Source: Bipolaris cookei
Taxonomy: Eukaryota > Ascomycota > Dothideomycetes > Pleosporales > Pleosporaceae
Assembly: GCA_002286855.1 (NCBI GenBank)
Contig: NRSV01000101.1
Location: forward strand, 1-64,000
Direction of reading: 5' to 3'
DNA: 64,000 bases
Part shown: positions 1 through 11,048 of the stretch, in pieces
How positions within the stretch are numbered: the stretch's first letter is position 1
Layout: each line of letters starts with the position of its first letter
Notes under the pieces: generated by a model
Databases searched by the model: none
The model's input: only the letters and a program-made list of their open reading frames with translations
What the model was told of the DNA's origin: nothing
Made by a program: the position numbers and the translations under genes

Positions 1-231
1 AGGCGTAACCACTGGCGTAGTTGATGTGGGGTTAGTGGTTGCTGCACTCGGTTCCTTCTTCTCAACCCTCTCCATTCGTGTCATGAGCTCGTTCATTTGT
101 TGCATCATCTGTTGCATCATTTGCTGCATCGTCTGTTGCATCATCAACATGGTGTTTGCATCCGGTGGTTGTGGATGTTCTTCATGCCCTTGTTGTGCTC
201 CTGGGGCCTCGTAAGAACTGTTCGTTTCCAT
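1..231 (-). CDS. Ty3/gypsy retroelement gag, N-terminal 77 codons, runs off the left edge
   Basis: Reading the minus strand from an ATG at 229-231 gives an uninterrupted 77-codon frame to the window edge. The N-terminus is polar, with proline/glutamine clusters (GAQQGHEEHPQPPDAN), followed by a Met/Gln-rich helical stretch (repeated MMQQ units, then MNELMTRMERVEKE), typical of the N-terminus of fungal gypsy Gag proteins. It lies downstream of a leader and an LTR (590-852) in the same orientation, which is the expected order for a retroelement. No stop codon is seen, so this copy may be intact, but capsid, zinc knuckle and pol lie outside the window. The family call rests on the LTR-leader-gag layout more than on any single motif. 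Confidence 0.6.
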   Translation of the reverse strand, partial: METNSSYEAPGAQQGHEEHPQPPDANTMLMMQQTMQQMMQQMMQQMNELMTRMERVEKKEPSAATTNPTSTTPVVTP

Positions 232-589
232 CTTGATTGCTTAGGTAGGCGTTCAACCGTTGTGGTTCCTACACTAGCGTCGTTCTCGTTAAGTACTGGG
301 GGACGGCCACACCAGCTACCTGTTACTACTTCAGGGTAACCCTTAGTAGTCCGTTCCGTTGTCGCTTTGTTCTCTGCGTAAAAATAAATCTTGCGATCGT
401 GTTGTCGCTTGATCGTTCGCTAGGTACTGGGGGACGGCCACACCAGCTACCTGTTACTACCTCGGAGTAATCCTCGTAGTTCGTTCCGTTGTCGTGTGCT
501 CACTGCTTAGAAGCAGGTCTTGCAATTTTCCGTTGATAGAGCACTGGGGGACGGCCACACCAGCTGCTCGGAGGGGATCGAATACAAAA
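232..589 (-). repeat. Retroelement 5' leader with three imperfect direct repeats
   Basis: Between the LTR and gag a block beginning TACTGGGGGACGGCCACACC recurs at 294, 425 and 542, spaced 131 and 117 bp. The first two copies continue with CAGCTACCTGTTACTAC and the third diverges soon after. On the transcribed (minus) strand these form a repeated untranslated leader. Packaging or translation control is possible but not shown. Confidence 0.6.
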
Positions 590-680
590 TGTGAGAGGCT
601 GCGCAAAGGTTGCCGATGCCTGGTAACAAGATTGTATTCGATAGAGAACTGAGCTTCTGAGCTACGTAGCTATCTATATA
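577..680 (-). promoter_or_regulatory. LTR promoter and self-priming site of the gypsy element
   Basis: On the minus strand a TATATA box (675-680) is followed about 32 nt later by ATCGAATACAA (642 down to 632), inside the LTR. Two bases after the LTR ends, at 587 down to 577, comes TTGTATTCGAT, its exact 11-nt reverse complement. No TGG-type tRNA primer-binding site is seen there. This is the arrangement of Tf1-type self-priming, in which the 5' end of the transcript folds back on the primer-binding site. The pairing is directly visible; its use as primer is inferred. Confidence 0.6.
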
Positions 681-852
681 CAGTGCTAGCTGCCCCTGCA
701 CAATCGAGTCGATAAGACCTAGTCGCTCCGGTTGTCGGTCAGAGCGCACCGAGTCTCGGCGAGACTCGGAGCTCTAGGTGGCATCCGGATTTTAGGAGCA
801 GGCCGAGATTCCATCGAGGTACAACACACCAACTAGGCTCTAGCCTATCACA
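590..852 (-). repeat. LTR of the gypsy element (263 bp)
   Basis: The sequence starts TGTGAGAGGC and ends CCTATCACA on the plus strand (TG...CA ends) and is near-identical, in inverse orientation, to the 263-bp solo LTR at 32278-32540. That second copy has a perfect target-site duplication and so fixes the boundaries. The outer flank (853 onward) is MFS transporter coding sequence, so the element is inserted in that gene. The other LTR and target duplication are outside the window. Confidence 0.85.
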
Positions 853-2468
853 TTGCCATTGGCTTTACGCTTATTGGTCGTCTATCCGACATATTTGGTC
901 GGAGATGGTTCTTCATATGTTCATCTCTTCTTGGTCTAGTCGGCAACGTCATCGGAGCAAGTGCACAAAGCATAGACATGTTGATTGTCAGTACAAAATG
1001 ATATACCAACAGACGGCGCTAACAGAAACAGGCCACCAACTCAATCAACGGTTTCGCTGCTGCCGGTCAGCTCTCGTTTCACATTATTCTCGGCGAGCTT
1101 GTGCCAAACTCTCTCAGAGGTCCAGTAAATGCTTTTGTACTTTTCACTTCGGTTCCGTTTGCCGTTTTTGGTCCTCCAGTTGCGCGATCGCTATATCAGA
1201 CCACAACACTTCAGTGGCGATGGTGCTATATCCTAGGATGTATCGTCAATGTTTTTGCCGTAGTCATGTACTTTTTCTTCTATTTCCCACCAACATACGT
1301 AAGCGAGCTCTCATCCACACGCCTCGGTCAGGGCTAACAAGCACAGGAAATGCTCCACGTTGGCGGCAAGTCTAAACTTAAACAGCTAAAGACTCTCGAC
1401 TGGGTTGGAATTCTCCTATTTTCAACTGGCCTCGTTGTTTTTCTGATCGGCATGAACTGGGGTGGTTCGGCATACCCATGGGATAGCAGACACGTACTTG
1501 GAGCACTGTTTGCGGGATTTGGAACTTTGGTGGGATTTTGCTTTTGGGAAGCCTACGCTCCCAGGCTCGAATACCCGCTAATACCTCTACGGTTGTTCAG
1601 GAACATCAAGTACGATGCAAATGTAGCGTGTGCTAGCCTGGCGGCTATTGTTTACTATGCCAACACGATTATCTGGCCCATCATGGTCTCTGTGCTTTTC
1701 ACAACCGACATTTCCAAGATCGGGTGGTTGTCTGTAAGTTTGTAAGTCCTTGAGCTTTTGAGTTTAAACTGACATTCACAGTGTGCTGTCGGGGGTGGTC
1801 TGCTCCTGGGACAGATTCTTGGAGGTGCCGGTGTGCGCTATCTACCACGAATGAAGATTCAGATGACTGTAGCATCAGTTATCACGACAGCCTTTGTCGC
1901 CGCCGTTGCCGCATCCGACGAGAGTACTGAAGATAGGACCACAACCTTTCTATTAATCGGCACCATTGCAGCAGGATACATTGAGAACCTGACGCTTTCG
2001 AGTACTGCGTATCTTTGGGACCCAGCGGATATTGGTCTGGTGACTGGTGTCATGGGAGCCATACGCACCGGTCTTTCGGCCATTGCGACAAGCATGTACT
2101 CGTCCATAATCACAACAGAGTCAAAAAAGTATATTCCGCGGAAGGTCAAACCCGCTGCGCTTGCCGCTGGTCTGCCGGAATCGTCACTAGAGTCTTTACT
2201 TTCAAGTATCACACTGGGAAACTTCTCAGCTGTGCCTGGAATTACACCAGACATCATTGCTGCGACCGGAAGAGCTGTCAAAGATGCGTATGCACTTTCG
2301 TTTCGAACGGTGTATCTGTGTACGCTACCGTTTGCAGCGCTGCTTATTATTGCAGCACTGTTATCGCCAAATGTAGAACAATATCTTACCGACGAAGTTG
2401 CTAGGAAGATGCATGATCGGGTTGAGAAGGATGAGGGAGTTGAAAGGAAAGAGGTTGTTGAAGCGTAG
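853..2468 (+). pseudogene. MFS efflux pump (TRI12/drug:H+ antiporter type), 5' end removed by LTR insertion
   Basis: Coding starts abruptly at the LTR edge (first full codon 855). Four exons are retained: 855-986, 1032-1298, 1347-1733 and 1782-2468, joined by three phase-0 introns of 45-48 nt with good donors and acceptors (e.g. GTAAGC...GCTAACAAGCACAG). The retained 490 residues include the loop GRLSDIFGRRWFF, several hydrophobic segments and the pattern NWGGSAYPWDS followed by PLIPLRLF, typical of fungal TRI12-like transporters of about 580-600 residues. Roughly the first 100 residues (TM1-2 and the start codon) are missing. The rest has no stop or frameshift, so the insertion is probably recent. 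Transcription from the LTR would run the other way. An internal Met start is possible but would give an incomplete transporter. Confidence 0.85.
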
Positions 2469-2858
2469 TTTGAGGTTACGGGGAATTATTCAGTACATAT
2501 ATATATGTAGAGAATTTAAGTATGTATGATTTTTTTTGTCGGAACAAAGAGTGTTCTTGGCTCATTGCATTTTGTCTGCCTGGTTGTAACTGAATGCGAA
2601 CAATTGCTCTAAAGACAAGACGTAATGTTCGTCGTCTCAATATGTAGGGTTTTCCTGGTATGGCAAATGACTTTCGAAGAGATAATACTGGTTAATATCA
2701 CGGGTTTAATATTTCTGGAGAGTCCTTAGTAGCGGAGGCAGTAGTTCTCGTGATACTATGAAATCATCTAGTCTTGATTGAACTTCTAGCAAAACGCTGT
2801 GTATGTATTGTATCGATGACTTCTACTCTTCTCGCCAACCTACAGGACTTTCCATCCG
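2469..2858. other. Intergenic, convergent 3' ends
   Basis: About 390 bp between two convergent genes (MFS remnant and dehydrogenase). A short TATATATAT tract near 2497 and a T-run near 2530 are seen; there is no gene-like reading frame. Confidence 0.6.
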
Positions 2859-4057
2859 TCATTCCCTCTTCAACCACTGCAGATTGACCGCACTAACACA
2901 ACCTTTCTCTCCCTCTCTCAACCACCCTAGTAGATTCTCCATGCCCAACCGCTCAAACCCTATATGACTCTCTACACTGGCTCCCGCAGTATGACTCAGG
3001 ACCATGACATTATTCCTTGTAGCCAACCGCGGATTCACACGCGGTTCATCCGCATGGACATCGAGTCCCGCAGCCCCAACCCTACCCTCATCCAACGCCT
3101 TATTCAGCGCCTCCTCATCCACCAACTTGCCCCTCGCAATATTCACCAGCCGCGTCCCACGCTTGAACTGGTTAAACTGCGGCGTGGAAAGTAACACCTC
3201 GCCTTCAAACGGGGTAGCCAGCACCACGCAATCTGCCATGCCCAGCAACTCCTGCAGCGTAGCGCAATACGTCGCACCCACGCTCTTCTCTCTCTCTTCA
3301 TCCTGCCTCACAACATCGTAATACGCAATCCGCATTTCAAACGCACACGTCGCCTTTTCCGCAATGCGCATGCCGATGCGGCCCAGGCCGATGATGCCGA
3401 GAATGCTGTGGTTGGGATTGTGCGTCACGGCCGCAATGTTACGGTTTGCATCTTGGAACTGCTCTGCGGACAGGGAGCGCGCGGCGAGAAAAGACCACGT
3501 GATTGCGCGGTAGCACGAGAGAATCAGCACGATGGCTGCGTCGGCGACGGACTCGGTGCACGCAGATGCGGCGTTGCAGTAGATGGTGCCGTGGGAAGCC
3601 AGACTGCGTGTGTCGACCCAATCGAAGCCTGCGCCGGCTGAGGCGTAGATCTTACACGAGGGAGGGAGTAGAGAGCTATGTAGACAAATTATCTTATTAG
3701 CATTGGACTTATCCCTGTAATTTTTTTCTTCTGGCATGAAACAAAAAGAGAAACATATAGTATTGTACGTAGAAAAAATTTCAAGAAATTAAAAAAACTA
3801 ACTTACATCAATTCCTTATCCCAATTCCCCATTTCACCCCCGGTATTCCAAAACGGGCGGTACATGCCTACAAAGTCCCCCCACCGCTTTTCCTGCAGCG
3901 CCTGCTTAAACTCGTCACGGCCCATGGAATACGTCCGCACAACATGGAAGTTGGCCTGTAACTCGCCGTACAGCTCGTGGTTCCAGTGTATATCGTCGCC
4001 GAGATGCAGGATCGTGGGCTTTGCAGCGACGCCCGCGTCCTGCGTCTCCAACACCAT
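2859..4057 (-). CDS. D-isomer-specific 2-hydroxyacid dehydrogenase
   Basis: Two exons, 4057-3807 and 3675-2859, flank a 131-nt intron (donor GTAAGT at 3806, acceptor CATAG at 3676) and give 355 residues. The protein has the bipartite fold of NAD(P)-dependent D-2-hydroxyacid dehydrogenases (glyoxylate/hydroxypyruvate and D-mandelate type reductases). It shows a Rossmann motif GIIGLGRIGMRIAEKA, the substrate-binding arginine in NIARGKLVDEEAL, the acidic residue in HADEP and the catalytic histidine in LSHTAGAS. Such enzymes interconvert 2-oxoacids and D-2-hydroxyacids. No signal peptide or transmembrane segment is seen, so it is probably cytosolic. It appears intact. The substrate cannot be told from sequence. 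Confidence 0.88.
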
Positions 4058-4875
4058 TGCGTTGGCAAAAGAAAACCCGCCAAAAAATCCTATTCTCTTA
4101 TTACTGGAATTCTCCCAGAATCAAAATTGTGAAGATAAAACTGGAGAGAGCGAATGGAGTATATATATATATATATATATATACATGCGTCGTTGATTGT
4201 TGTTGTTGTTGTTGTTTTTCTTTCCAGCTATTTCTCGTTCCGCAGATATGTTGAGACGGCTTCTTGGTCATGTGGCTCTTTTACACCCCAGCAAGGGTCC
4301 GGTTTCGCGCGGGGGAGCACGGAACGTGGCATGCATTTGTCTTGACAAGACGTGGGGCAAAAAAGGATAGTAGACCCGCCTCCCTCATCAGCTTGGGTAC
4401 CATTACGTAGGAGAGGTAGCGACAAGATAAGACGCGCAAGCTTGCACTGTACGTGGGTTGTTGTACTATGCGAGTCGTTGAAATCGAGCATTCGTGGCCT
4501 TGGCGATAGCATGTGGGGTATTTGATGATCAAGATGTGTGTAGTCTGCGTAAGTTTTGTCTTGAAGACATGTGTCGCTGTTCCAATGCAGGCTTACAGCA
4601 TCATCTTATTAACATACATGACGAAAGAGGACCTCTTCATCCGTCAATGTCTTTCCGTAGCAGTGCAAACTAGACACAAGGTGCCACAGTTGACAAAAAT
4701 AGTACGAAATGTTCAATTCGGAATCCTGGATGTCATAATAATATTACACACCAAACACCACACACTGTAACGAAAGAGGGTATATAAACATGACCACTAC
4801 ATTCATCCATGACAAAAAACGGAGCGTATATCCTCCAAACGCCAAAACATGATAATGAAATCATCAGATTCTGCC
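4058..4875. other. Intergenic with (AT)n and (TGT)n microsatellites
   Basis: Holds an (AT)n tract at about 4160-4183, followed by a TTG/TGT-rich tract at 4195-4220, upstream of the dehydrogenase and downstream of the Zn2Cys6 gene. Short reading frames here have no recognisable features. Confidence 0.6.
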
Positions 4876-7784
4876 TCAGAACCAGTGCACCATGCCAAGT
4901 GATCCCGGTCCACCTCTAGTTGTAGGATTAGCTAGATGGCTATCGACCCCAAGTTGATTTACCATGTCGTCCCAAAGCGGCCAGTCCATGTCCCCATTGT
5001 CCATTGTGTCATTTCCGTTGATCTCTTGCTCATTCGTAGCTCCACGCACACCTGTCATGCCTTGGCCCCCATTACTATGCATGCCGAAACCCATGGTCGC
5101 GTTTGCGAGCATCCCGTGACCAAAGGTGCGATATCCATTCGCCGCGGTCGGTGCGTTGTTTGTAGCAAACAATTCGGCGGCTGAAAAGGACTGAGAAGTC
5201 TGGGAGAGATTCGGATGCGCAGCTCCAGGCGTAGATGCCGTACCTTGAACGTAACTCGGGAAATCCAGCGACGTACCTGCCATGTCGTCGTTGATAACGT
5301 CGTCGATATCATATTCGGAAATGTTTCTAAACGCTTGTGCTGAATTACTTAGACCCGGTACACCATCTGGAAATCCCGTTGCCGGTCCATCTGGTAAAGG
5401 ACGCTGCATGTCCATACCGTTGGTATTCTGCGTGGCTAATCCATGCGACTCTGATTGTCTAAGGCCGTTGGGCCAGCTGGGTTGCTGAGTTCCGGGTATG
5501 GCACCAAGTTTGGGTGCAAGGGGCCGGAGCATGTCGTCTACAGTTTGTGAGTTTTGCTGATGGGATGTAAAAGAAGTCCTGTCCGTCTGTTGTAGAGCCT
5601 CGGAAGACTTCAAGTCGAATGTGTCGCCTGTAAATTGTCTGCTTTGGAAGGATGCAATGGCTCGCTCGAGGGCTAGTTCGCGCTCACGGGCTATTTTTGC
5701 CTTTTCCAGCAACTTAGCGAGTGGTTTCCATATATGGCCATGGTGGGCTTTGCGCTGTGGCTCGTTATCCACAAAAGGGAACCACCACCGGCCAGCAGAT
5801 GCTTCCAGTGCTCTCCATGCGCGGTCGACGGCCTCGCCTTTGGTACGCACGCAAAGTTCGGAGAGCAAAAATGCAATCGCATGCCATTGGACATAGGTAC
5901 GGAAGAGCCAGCCCCATTTCATTGTACGTGCTTCCGTCTCGAGTAGTAGGCCGTATTCTATGTTTTCGAGAGAGGTGACGAAGAGCTTGTCTCTGATCTC
6001 TTGTGATAACGTGGCACCTCCATCCTTGCGCTGATGCGGGTGATAGACAATCAGCCACATTTTACTCATGATGAGTCTTGATACTGTCGCCGTGACCCAG
6101 CACAATGGTATGGTCATGTCGCAATCCTTGAGGTACTTTTCTTCTATGGCCTGGTGGCAGTTGGTGATCCATTTTTCTTTCTGCTCAACGGTGAGATTTG
6201 TAAAGAATTGAGTGCACTTGTTTGGGCCTGGAGGCACGTAGATGATGCGGCGCATTATGTTTGCAATCTCGAAGCGGAGTAAGCAAAACGTCATGTCGGT
6301 GAAACCTTGCCGGCCCTGAGGGAATTCAGTCATTCCAGGGCGGAGGTCATTGTCGTCAATATTCAGAGGCTGCGACAATGGTTAGCAGATATGTATGCAT
6401 CGCACTTGGAACCAAACCAAACTCACCATTTTTGTGTCGAATAGCGCTTCATGGATGCTGGGGTCACATCCCTGATCTTCGGCAGATCTGGCGTCAAGGA
6501 TGCAGACTTGCCACCAGAGCCGCCTTCTCATTTCAACCTCAAAGGGCGGCAGGTCAAAGTGGGTGCCATCTCGGTGGATGCCTAGGGTTTGGGCGATGCG
6601 AACGACAAGACCAGTCAATGTCCAGATTTTGCGCGCATCGTCGTTGCGGCGCAGCAGGACAAGGTAGACGACAAAAGCCTGAAGGATGAGAATCTCGTCG
6701 CAGTAGAGGAAATTGGCTCTTGCAAGAGCCTGCTCAAGGCCAAAGCGGAACCTGGTGAGAAGCGTGCTTCGTTCCTCTCCCCATTTATCGCGACATTCTG
6801 CAGGTGTGATGCTGGTCACGGCGCCATAATAGATGACAAATAACCAAGCCTCGAGTCCTTTGCTTACCTTTTCAATATTGGCAGCGGCGTTCAGGATAGT
6901 GGGCTCAAAAGTAGGGACGTGCAAGACCTTGACTAAGGGTTCTACATTTTCTTTGTAGATGTCCCAGAACTGGCGGGCCTGGTGTTCGGGCGGATGCAGG
7001 GCTTGCATGCCGACATTGGAGGAGCTGTAGCCGAAGATAAAACTGTGGTATTGTGACGAGGGTTCTGAGGATTCGGGTGTATGCGCATCGTCTTCGTCGT
7101 CCGAGGGCTCCATGAGGATGGACTTGAGATCCTCGACCTGGAAGTAAGTGTTGTGTTAGTTTGCGAGGGGAAAGTGAAACAAAAAGTGAAATTAAAAAAT
7201 AAAAACAAAGCGCGCCAGCGTACCTCATTGTTCAGGCTGGCCCAGAAGCTGTTGTTGATGTAGCGACTACGGCCATTCTCGACCACCAGCCGTCCAAAGC
7301 GCGCCTCGAGGCCCTGGAGGCTGTTGTCGTTGGGCGTGGTCGTGGCCGTCGTGGTCCCCAGCGGGCACTGGTCCTGAGGTGCTGCGGTGGTGGTTGGCTC
7401 TCTCTGGCGGTCGGTAGCATCTTTATTGTTGTTGTTACTGCTATTACTGTCATAGCCCTCGACTTGGGCATTGAGGCTGGTAACTACGCCCTCGAGGCGG
7501 CGCAGTCTCTCGAGCAGCTCGGCATCGGGGGGTTTCCTGCTCTTTCTCGGGGCACGGCCAGGGCCTGGGAAGACACATTCAATTTTGGCACGTAAACAGT
7601 GGGAGCACGGGTTCTTTTTGTCGCATTTGACCTTGCGCCTACGGCAGGTAACGCACGACCGGGGGTTTGCTGTCGGTGTCGGAGCGGTGTTGGAAGAGGG
7701 GCCGTTGACAGTGTGGCTTGGCTGGCTTGGATTGGGCGAGTCCTGGCTTGGGCGTCTCTCGTCGGACATTGTACTCATATCCAA
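4876..7784 (-). CDS. Zn2Cys6 transcription factor with fungal-specific regulatory domain
   Basis: Three exons, 7784-7224, 7137-6427 and 6369-4876, with introns of 86 and 57 nt (GTACGC...TTCCAG; GTGAGT...GTCGCAG) give 921 residues. The zinc cluster has Cys at 44, 47, 54, 60, 63 and 70 (C-x2-C-x6-C-x5-C-x2-C-x6-C), followed by the basic linker APRKSRKPP and a short heptad helix (LLERLRRLEGVVTSLNAQV) for dimerisation. The middle matches the fungal_trans regulatory domain (FWDIYKENVEPLVKVLHVPTF; GLVVRIAQTLGIHRDG; VEMRRRLWWQVCILD). The C-terminal third is low-complexity Asn/Gln/Gly-rich and probably an activation region. It is a nuclear regulator with unknown targets. It lies in the conserved block, not next to a metabolite cluster. 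Confidence 0.9.
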
Positions 7785-8393
7785 GTATCAAGCTTCGGGG
7801 TTCGAAGTTGGATGTCGACCTTGACAGACGCCGCCCTTAGTGCATGCCTGAGAGGCTTCTGACATGCACACGCCCGGACTGCTTGCGGCCGTACTTTTGG
7901 CGGCACCACCCCCTGCCCTAGTCGTCCGTCGGAGCTGAGTCAACATCAGACTCCGACGCCCAGGTTCACCACCACGTGCCCGTCTCTTCTCTGTTTCCGC
8001 GCATGTACTGACATATATACTATGCTATGTACTTATATGCTTACATACATGGACATCCATGTCCTGCCCAGCGAACCGCCATGATCGGCACCCTCTGAAC
8101 AATGACGCATACCCACACTCAATCCCATCATCCGGATACTCCGAATCTCTCTACTTGCGCCCTCTCTACCAACACCATCCCCTTCATCATGACGGCTCCA
8201 AATACAATTATGCACAACAAACTTTGACCAGTTGCAATGCCACTATCCAAGCCCTGTCGTGCTATATGGCCAGTCGTGTCATACTGCCGTGCCCTCTTTC
8301 AAAGCCCCCAGTCTTTACCCAAAAAAAGCCATAACCTTGTTACAAAATATCCGCCTACCGCCATACCCCGACCGATACTCAGAACATGTGCTC
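7785..8393. other. Intergenic: regulator upstream region and deacetylase 3' region
   Basis: About 600 bp. Nothing gene-like is seen beyond short unconserved frames. It should contain the Zn2Cys6 gene promoter (7785 rightwards) and the 3' UTR of the deacetylase. Confidence 0.5.
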
Positions 8394-10708
8394 CTATCTC
8401 CGCTCGTTTCGACCTCCCACATTTCTCTCCTTCTTCCGCCTACTGTTCTCCACAGTCAGCCTCGCCCGATCCTCTGCCTCGTCCTCCAGCTCCTGGTCAA
8501 TCATCTCCCGGACCTTCATAATTTCCTCGAGAGAAATCCCCCGTGTATCCACCACCACGCTAGGCGCTCCCTCTAGGTATCTCAGATTCTCAAGCGCTTG
8601 CTCAATAAGCTTGTGTAGCTTGGCCTGAGAGTTGAGGTTCTCGTGTCGTTTGATGTTGTGTAAGTCTGGATATAGTACCCCATCACCGTTTTCTGCCCCT
8701 TGAAATGCTTGCAAGTATGGCACATGGGCTGGAAGTTCGTTGTGCAATTGCGCACCAACGCACACCGAAGTTTCATGACACCATGTCCGGGCGACGTTGC
8801 GTGGTGTATACCCACCTCCACCTATGATGAGCAACGGGCGGCCGTATGCCTTGACCGTCTCCACGCAAAAGCCATGGGCTTTGATGTTGAGATTGAACCG
8901 GCCAAGTCGGTCTCCACCCAAAGAGTCGGCACCGGATTGCAACACAATTGCCGTTGGGTTGTACTTTTCAATTACTGCGCTCGTAACAGTCTTGAACAGC
9001 CACTTGTACTGCTCATCATCGATGCCGTCATCAATCGGAATGTTCAGGCTGTGAGCCTTGCCGGGGTTTCGGGCGTCTGTCGGGCCCGTCTCGTCAATGT
9101 TCCCTGTGCCTGGGAAGAACGGATAACCGTGTTTGTCAATGCCATATTTGTGATACGAAAGTGTAAATACTCTGTCGGTTGACTCGAATGCCTGTTCCAC
9201 ACCGTCGCCATGGTGAACATCAATGTCGATGTACAGCACCCGCTGGTGATGTGATAGTAGTAGTTGGATGGCTATGACAATATCGTTGACGTAGCAGAAT
9301 CCCGAGGCCAGATTCTTCTTGGCATGGTGCAGCCCGCCTGACCAGTTAATTGCAATGTCAGACCGGCTGTTGAGCAAATTCCAGGTCGCGCTGCAGGTAG
9401 CACCAGTGTAGAGGGATACGTAGTTCCAGAGGCCATCAAAGACTGGACAGTCATTCGACTCTCCACCAAATCCATACGTAATGTACTGCGGGTCATCGGG
9501 CTGTGCATTCTGGGGGGTGATCTTGCTGAGATACGATAGATACTCCCGGTCGTGGAAAATGGCCAGTTCGTTGAAGTTTGCCGGCCGCGGCTCAAAAAGA
9601 TCCATCGTGTACTCTAGTCCGTATGCAAGTACAAGTTGTTTGGTGAGCGTCAACCGCCATGGTTTCATGGGATGCGAGCTGCCAAAGTGATGATACTCCA
9701 CATGCGGGTTATAGTGAAATGAGACATTCCATCCTTTGGGTCGCTCCAGCCCATGTTCTTCGGCCTCACGAGCAATTACCTCGATCTTCTCAGCATCCGT
9801 CATCGCCTTGAAGTCCTGGAAGTTTGCTGGGTAGGCATCATCTGGAGATAGATATTCCTGCACGATATTGTTGGCAGATCCTTCGGATAGGATATAGCCT
9901 GGAGTCCGCATATTGCTTGATGATTGAAACGCACTACCAAGGATGGTATGATCAAATTCAGCTATGATGCGTGGTTCCGGAGCACCCTCCCAGATCCAAC
10001 GGTTGCAGTCGTCCGGTGTCCCGATGAATGTGTTGTTAGTCAATGAACGAGACTTTTTTTCTTCCACACGGCGCTTTTCCCAGCGTGCTAGAGTCTGAGG
10101 GTTAGGAAGAAGACGCTTTGCTCGATTTTCCTCGGCTGGACTGGTCTGAGGGTCATGAAGAGGGGACAGTGCTCGACTACTGTCGGCCGCACTTTTCTGC
10201 GATTGTCAGTGTGTGCCAGAAGTCACGAAGCTTGAAACATGAGCAAAGCTCCATAGGACTGTCTTATATGCAATACTATTAAAAACCTACTTACGTTGGA
10301 TTTTCGTTTCTGTTCCTTAGCAGCGCGAGTTGTCTTTGGTTCCCCAGGCTTCTTCAGACGGTAGTCTACTCTTGCTGCACGCCGCGTCCCGGGGTTGGCC
10401 AGTTGCCACTGTGGCCCGTTTAAAAGTGTATGGAGCGCTCGCCCAGCAGGATTTGCGGTGTATGCTGAGTTGCTATACGATCGAGTATCTTTTCTTGGGA
10501 TGTAGTCGCTGCTTTTGTCGTGGTAGTTGTCGTAGGTGTCGTCGTCGCCATCTTCACTATCCGTTGACGAAACGACCGGATCGTCTTCGGCGCTGTTGTC
10601 TGATTGGCCGTACTGCTGCATCCTGCCGAGCGTCCGGCTGAACCTAGCCTCTTTGTCAGCTAGCTGTGCCTGTTCATCCAACCCTCGCCAACGACCGCGA
10701 CATGACAT
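8394..10708 (-). CDS. Class I histone deacetylase, HOS2/HosA-like, with long N-terminal extension
   Basis: Exons 10708-10295 and 10196-8394 with a 98-nt intron (GTAAGT...CTGACAATCGCAG) give 738 residues. The deacetylase domain begins near residue 296 (FHYNPHVEYHHFG, HPMKPWRLTLTKQLV) and carries the catalytic and zinc-binding signatures: GGLHHAKKNLASGFCYVND, LYIDIDVHHGDGV, HPKYG-like SYHKYGIDKHG, QSGADSLGGDRLG and IIGGGGYTPRNVART. The segment YGLEYTMDLFEPRPA points to the HOS2 branch rather than RPD3. HOS2-type enzymes act in the Set3 complex on chromatin. The unusual part is a roughly 295-residue acidic/basic extension before the domain. The start could be a downstream Met and a 5' UTR intron is possible (GTAAGT near 10730), so the N-terminus is the uncertain part. 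Confidence 0.85.
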
Positions 10709-11048
10709 GACAATCCGCTCTACTTACGATATTTGAAAATAATCGTGTGTAAAGGCTGATCGATCTAAGCGGACTGTGGATATCGTGTGAGGGAGTTAAG
10801 ATAACATCGGTTTTTTTTTTGTATTGAGCGGTTTTCACTTTCATCACAACTGTAGCTCTTTCACCTGCGCGGCCACCCACGCCTCATCAACTTTCATCGA
10901 GGCCACTATCGCAATAGACGCATCTGGATCTTCTTTACTCGTTTGAACTTTCCTTGAGTCCCGGAGTGCGTCGCATACAGTCGCCTCGCAGGTTCCTCTT
11001 GCCACCAAAAACGCGTCCCCAGCCGCACCACATCTCCAAACATCTGTC
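10709..11048. promoter_or_regulatory. Divergent promoter between the deacetylase and the ING gene
   Basis: About 340 bp shared by two divergently transcribed chromatin genes. It contains a T-run near 10810-10820 and a possible 5' UTR donor on the minus strand near 10730. No specific operator was recognised. Shared control of the two genes is plausible but inferred from layout only. Confidence 0.4.

Noticed and set aside
507..749. Open frame inside the LTR that recurs at 32381-32569
   Set aside because: The same peptide appears because both copies are the same LTR; it is not a gene, and it covers the TATA and transcript-start region.
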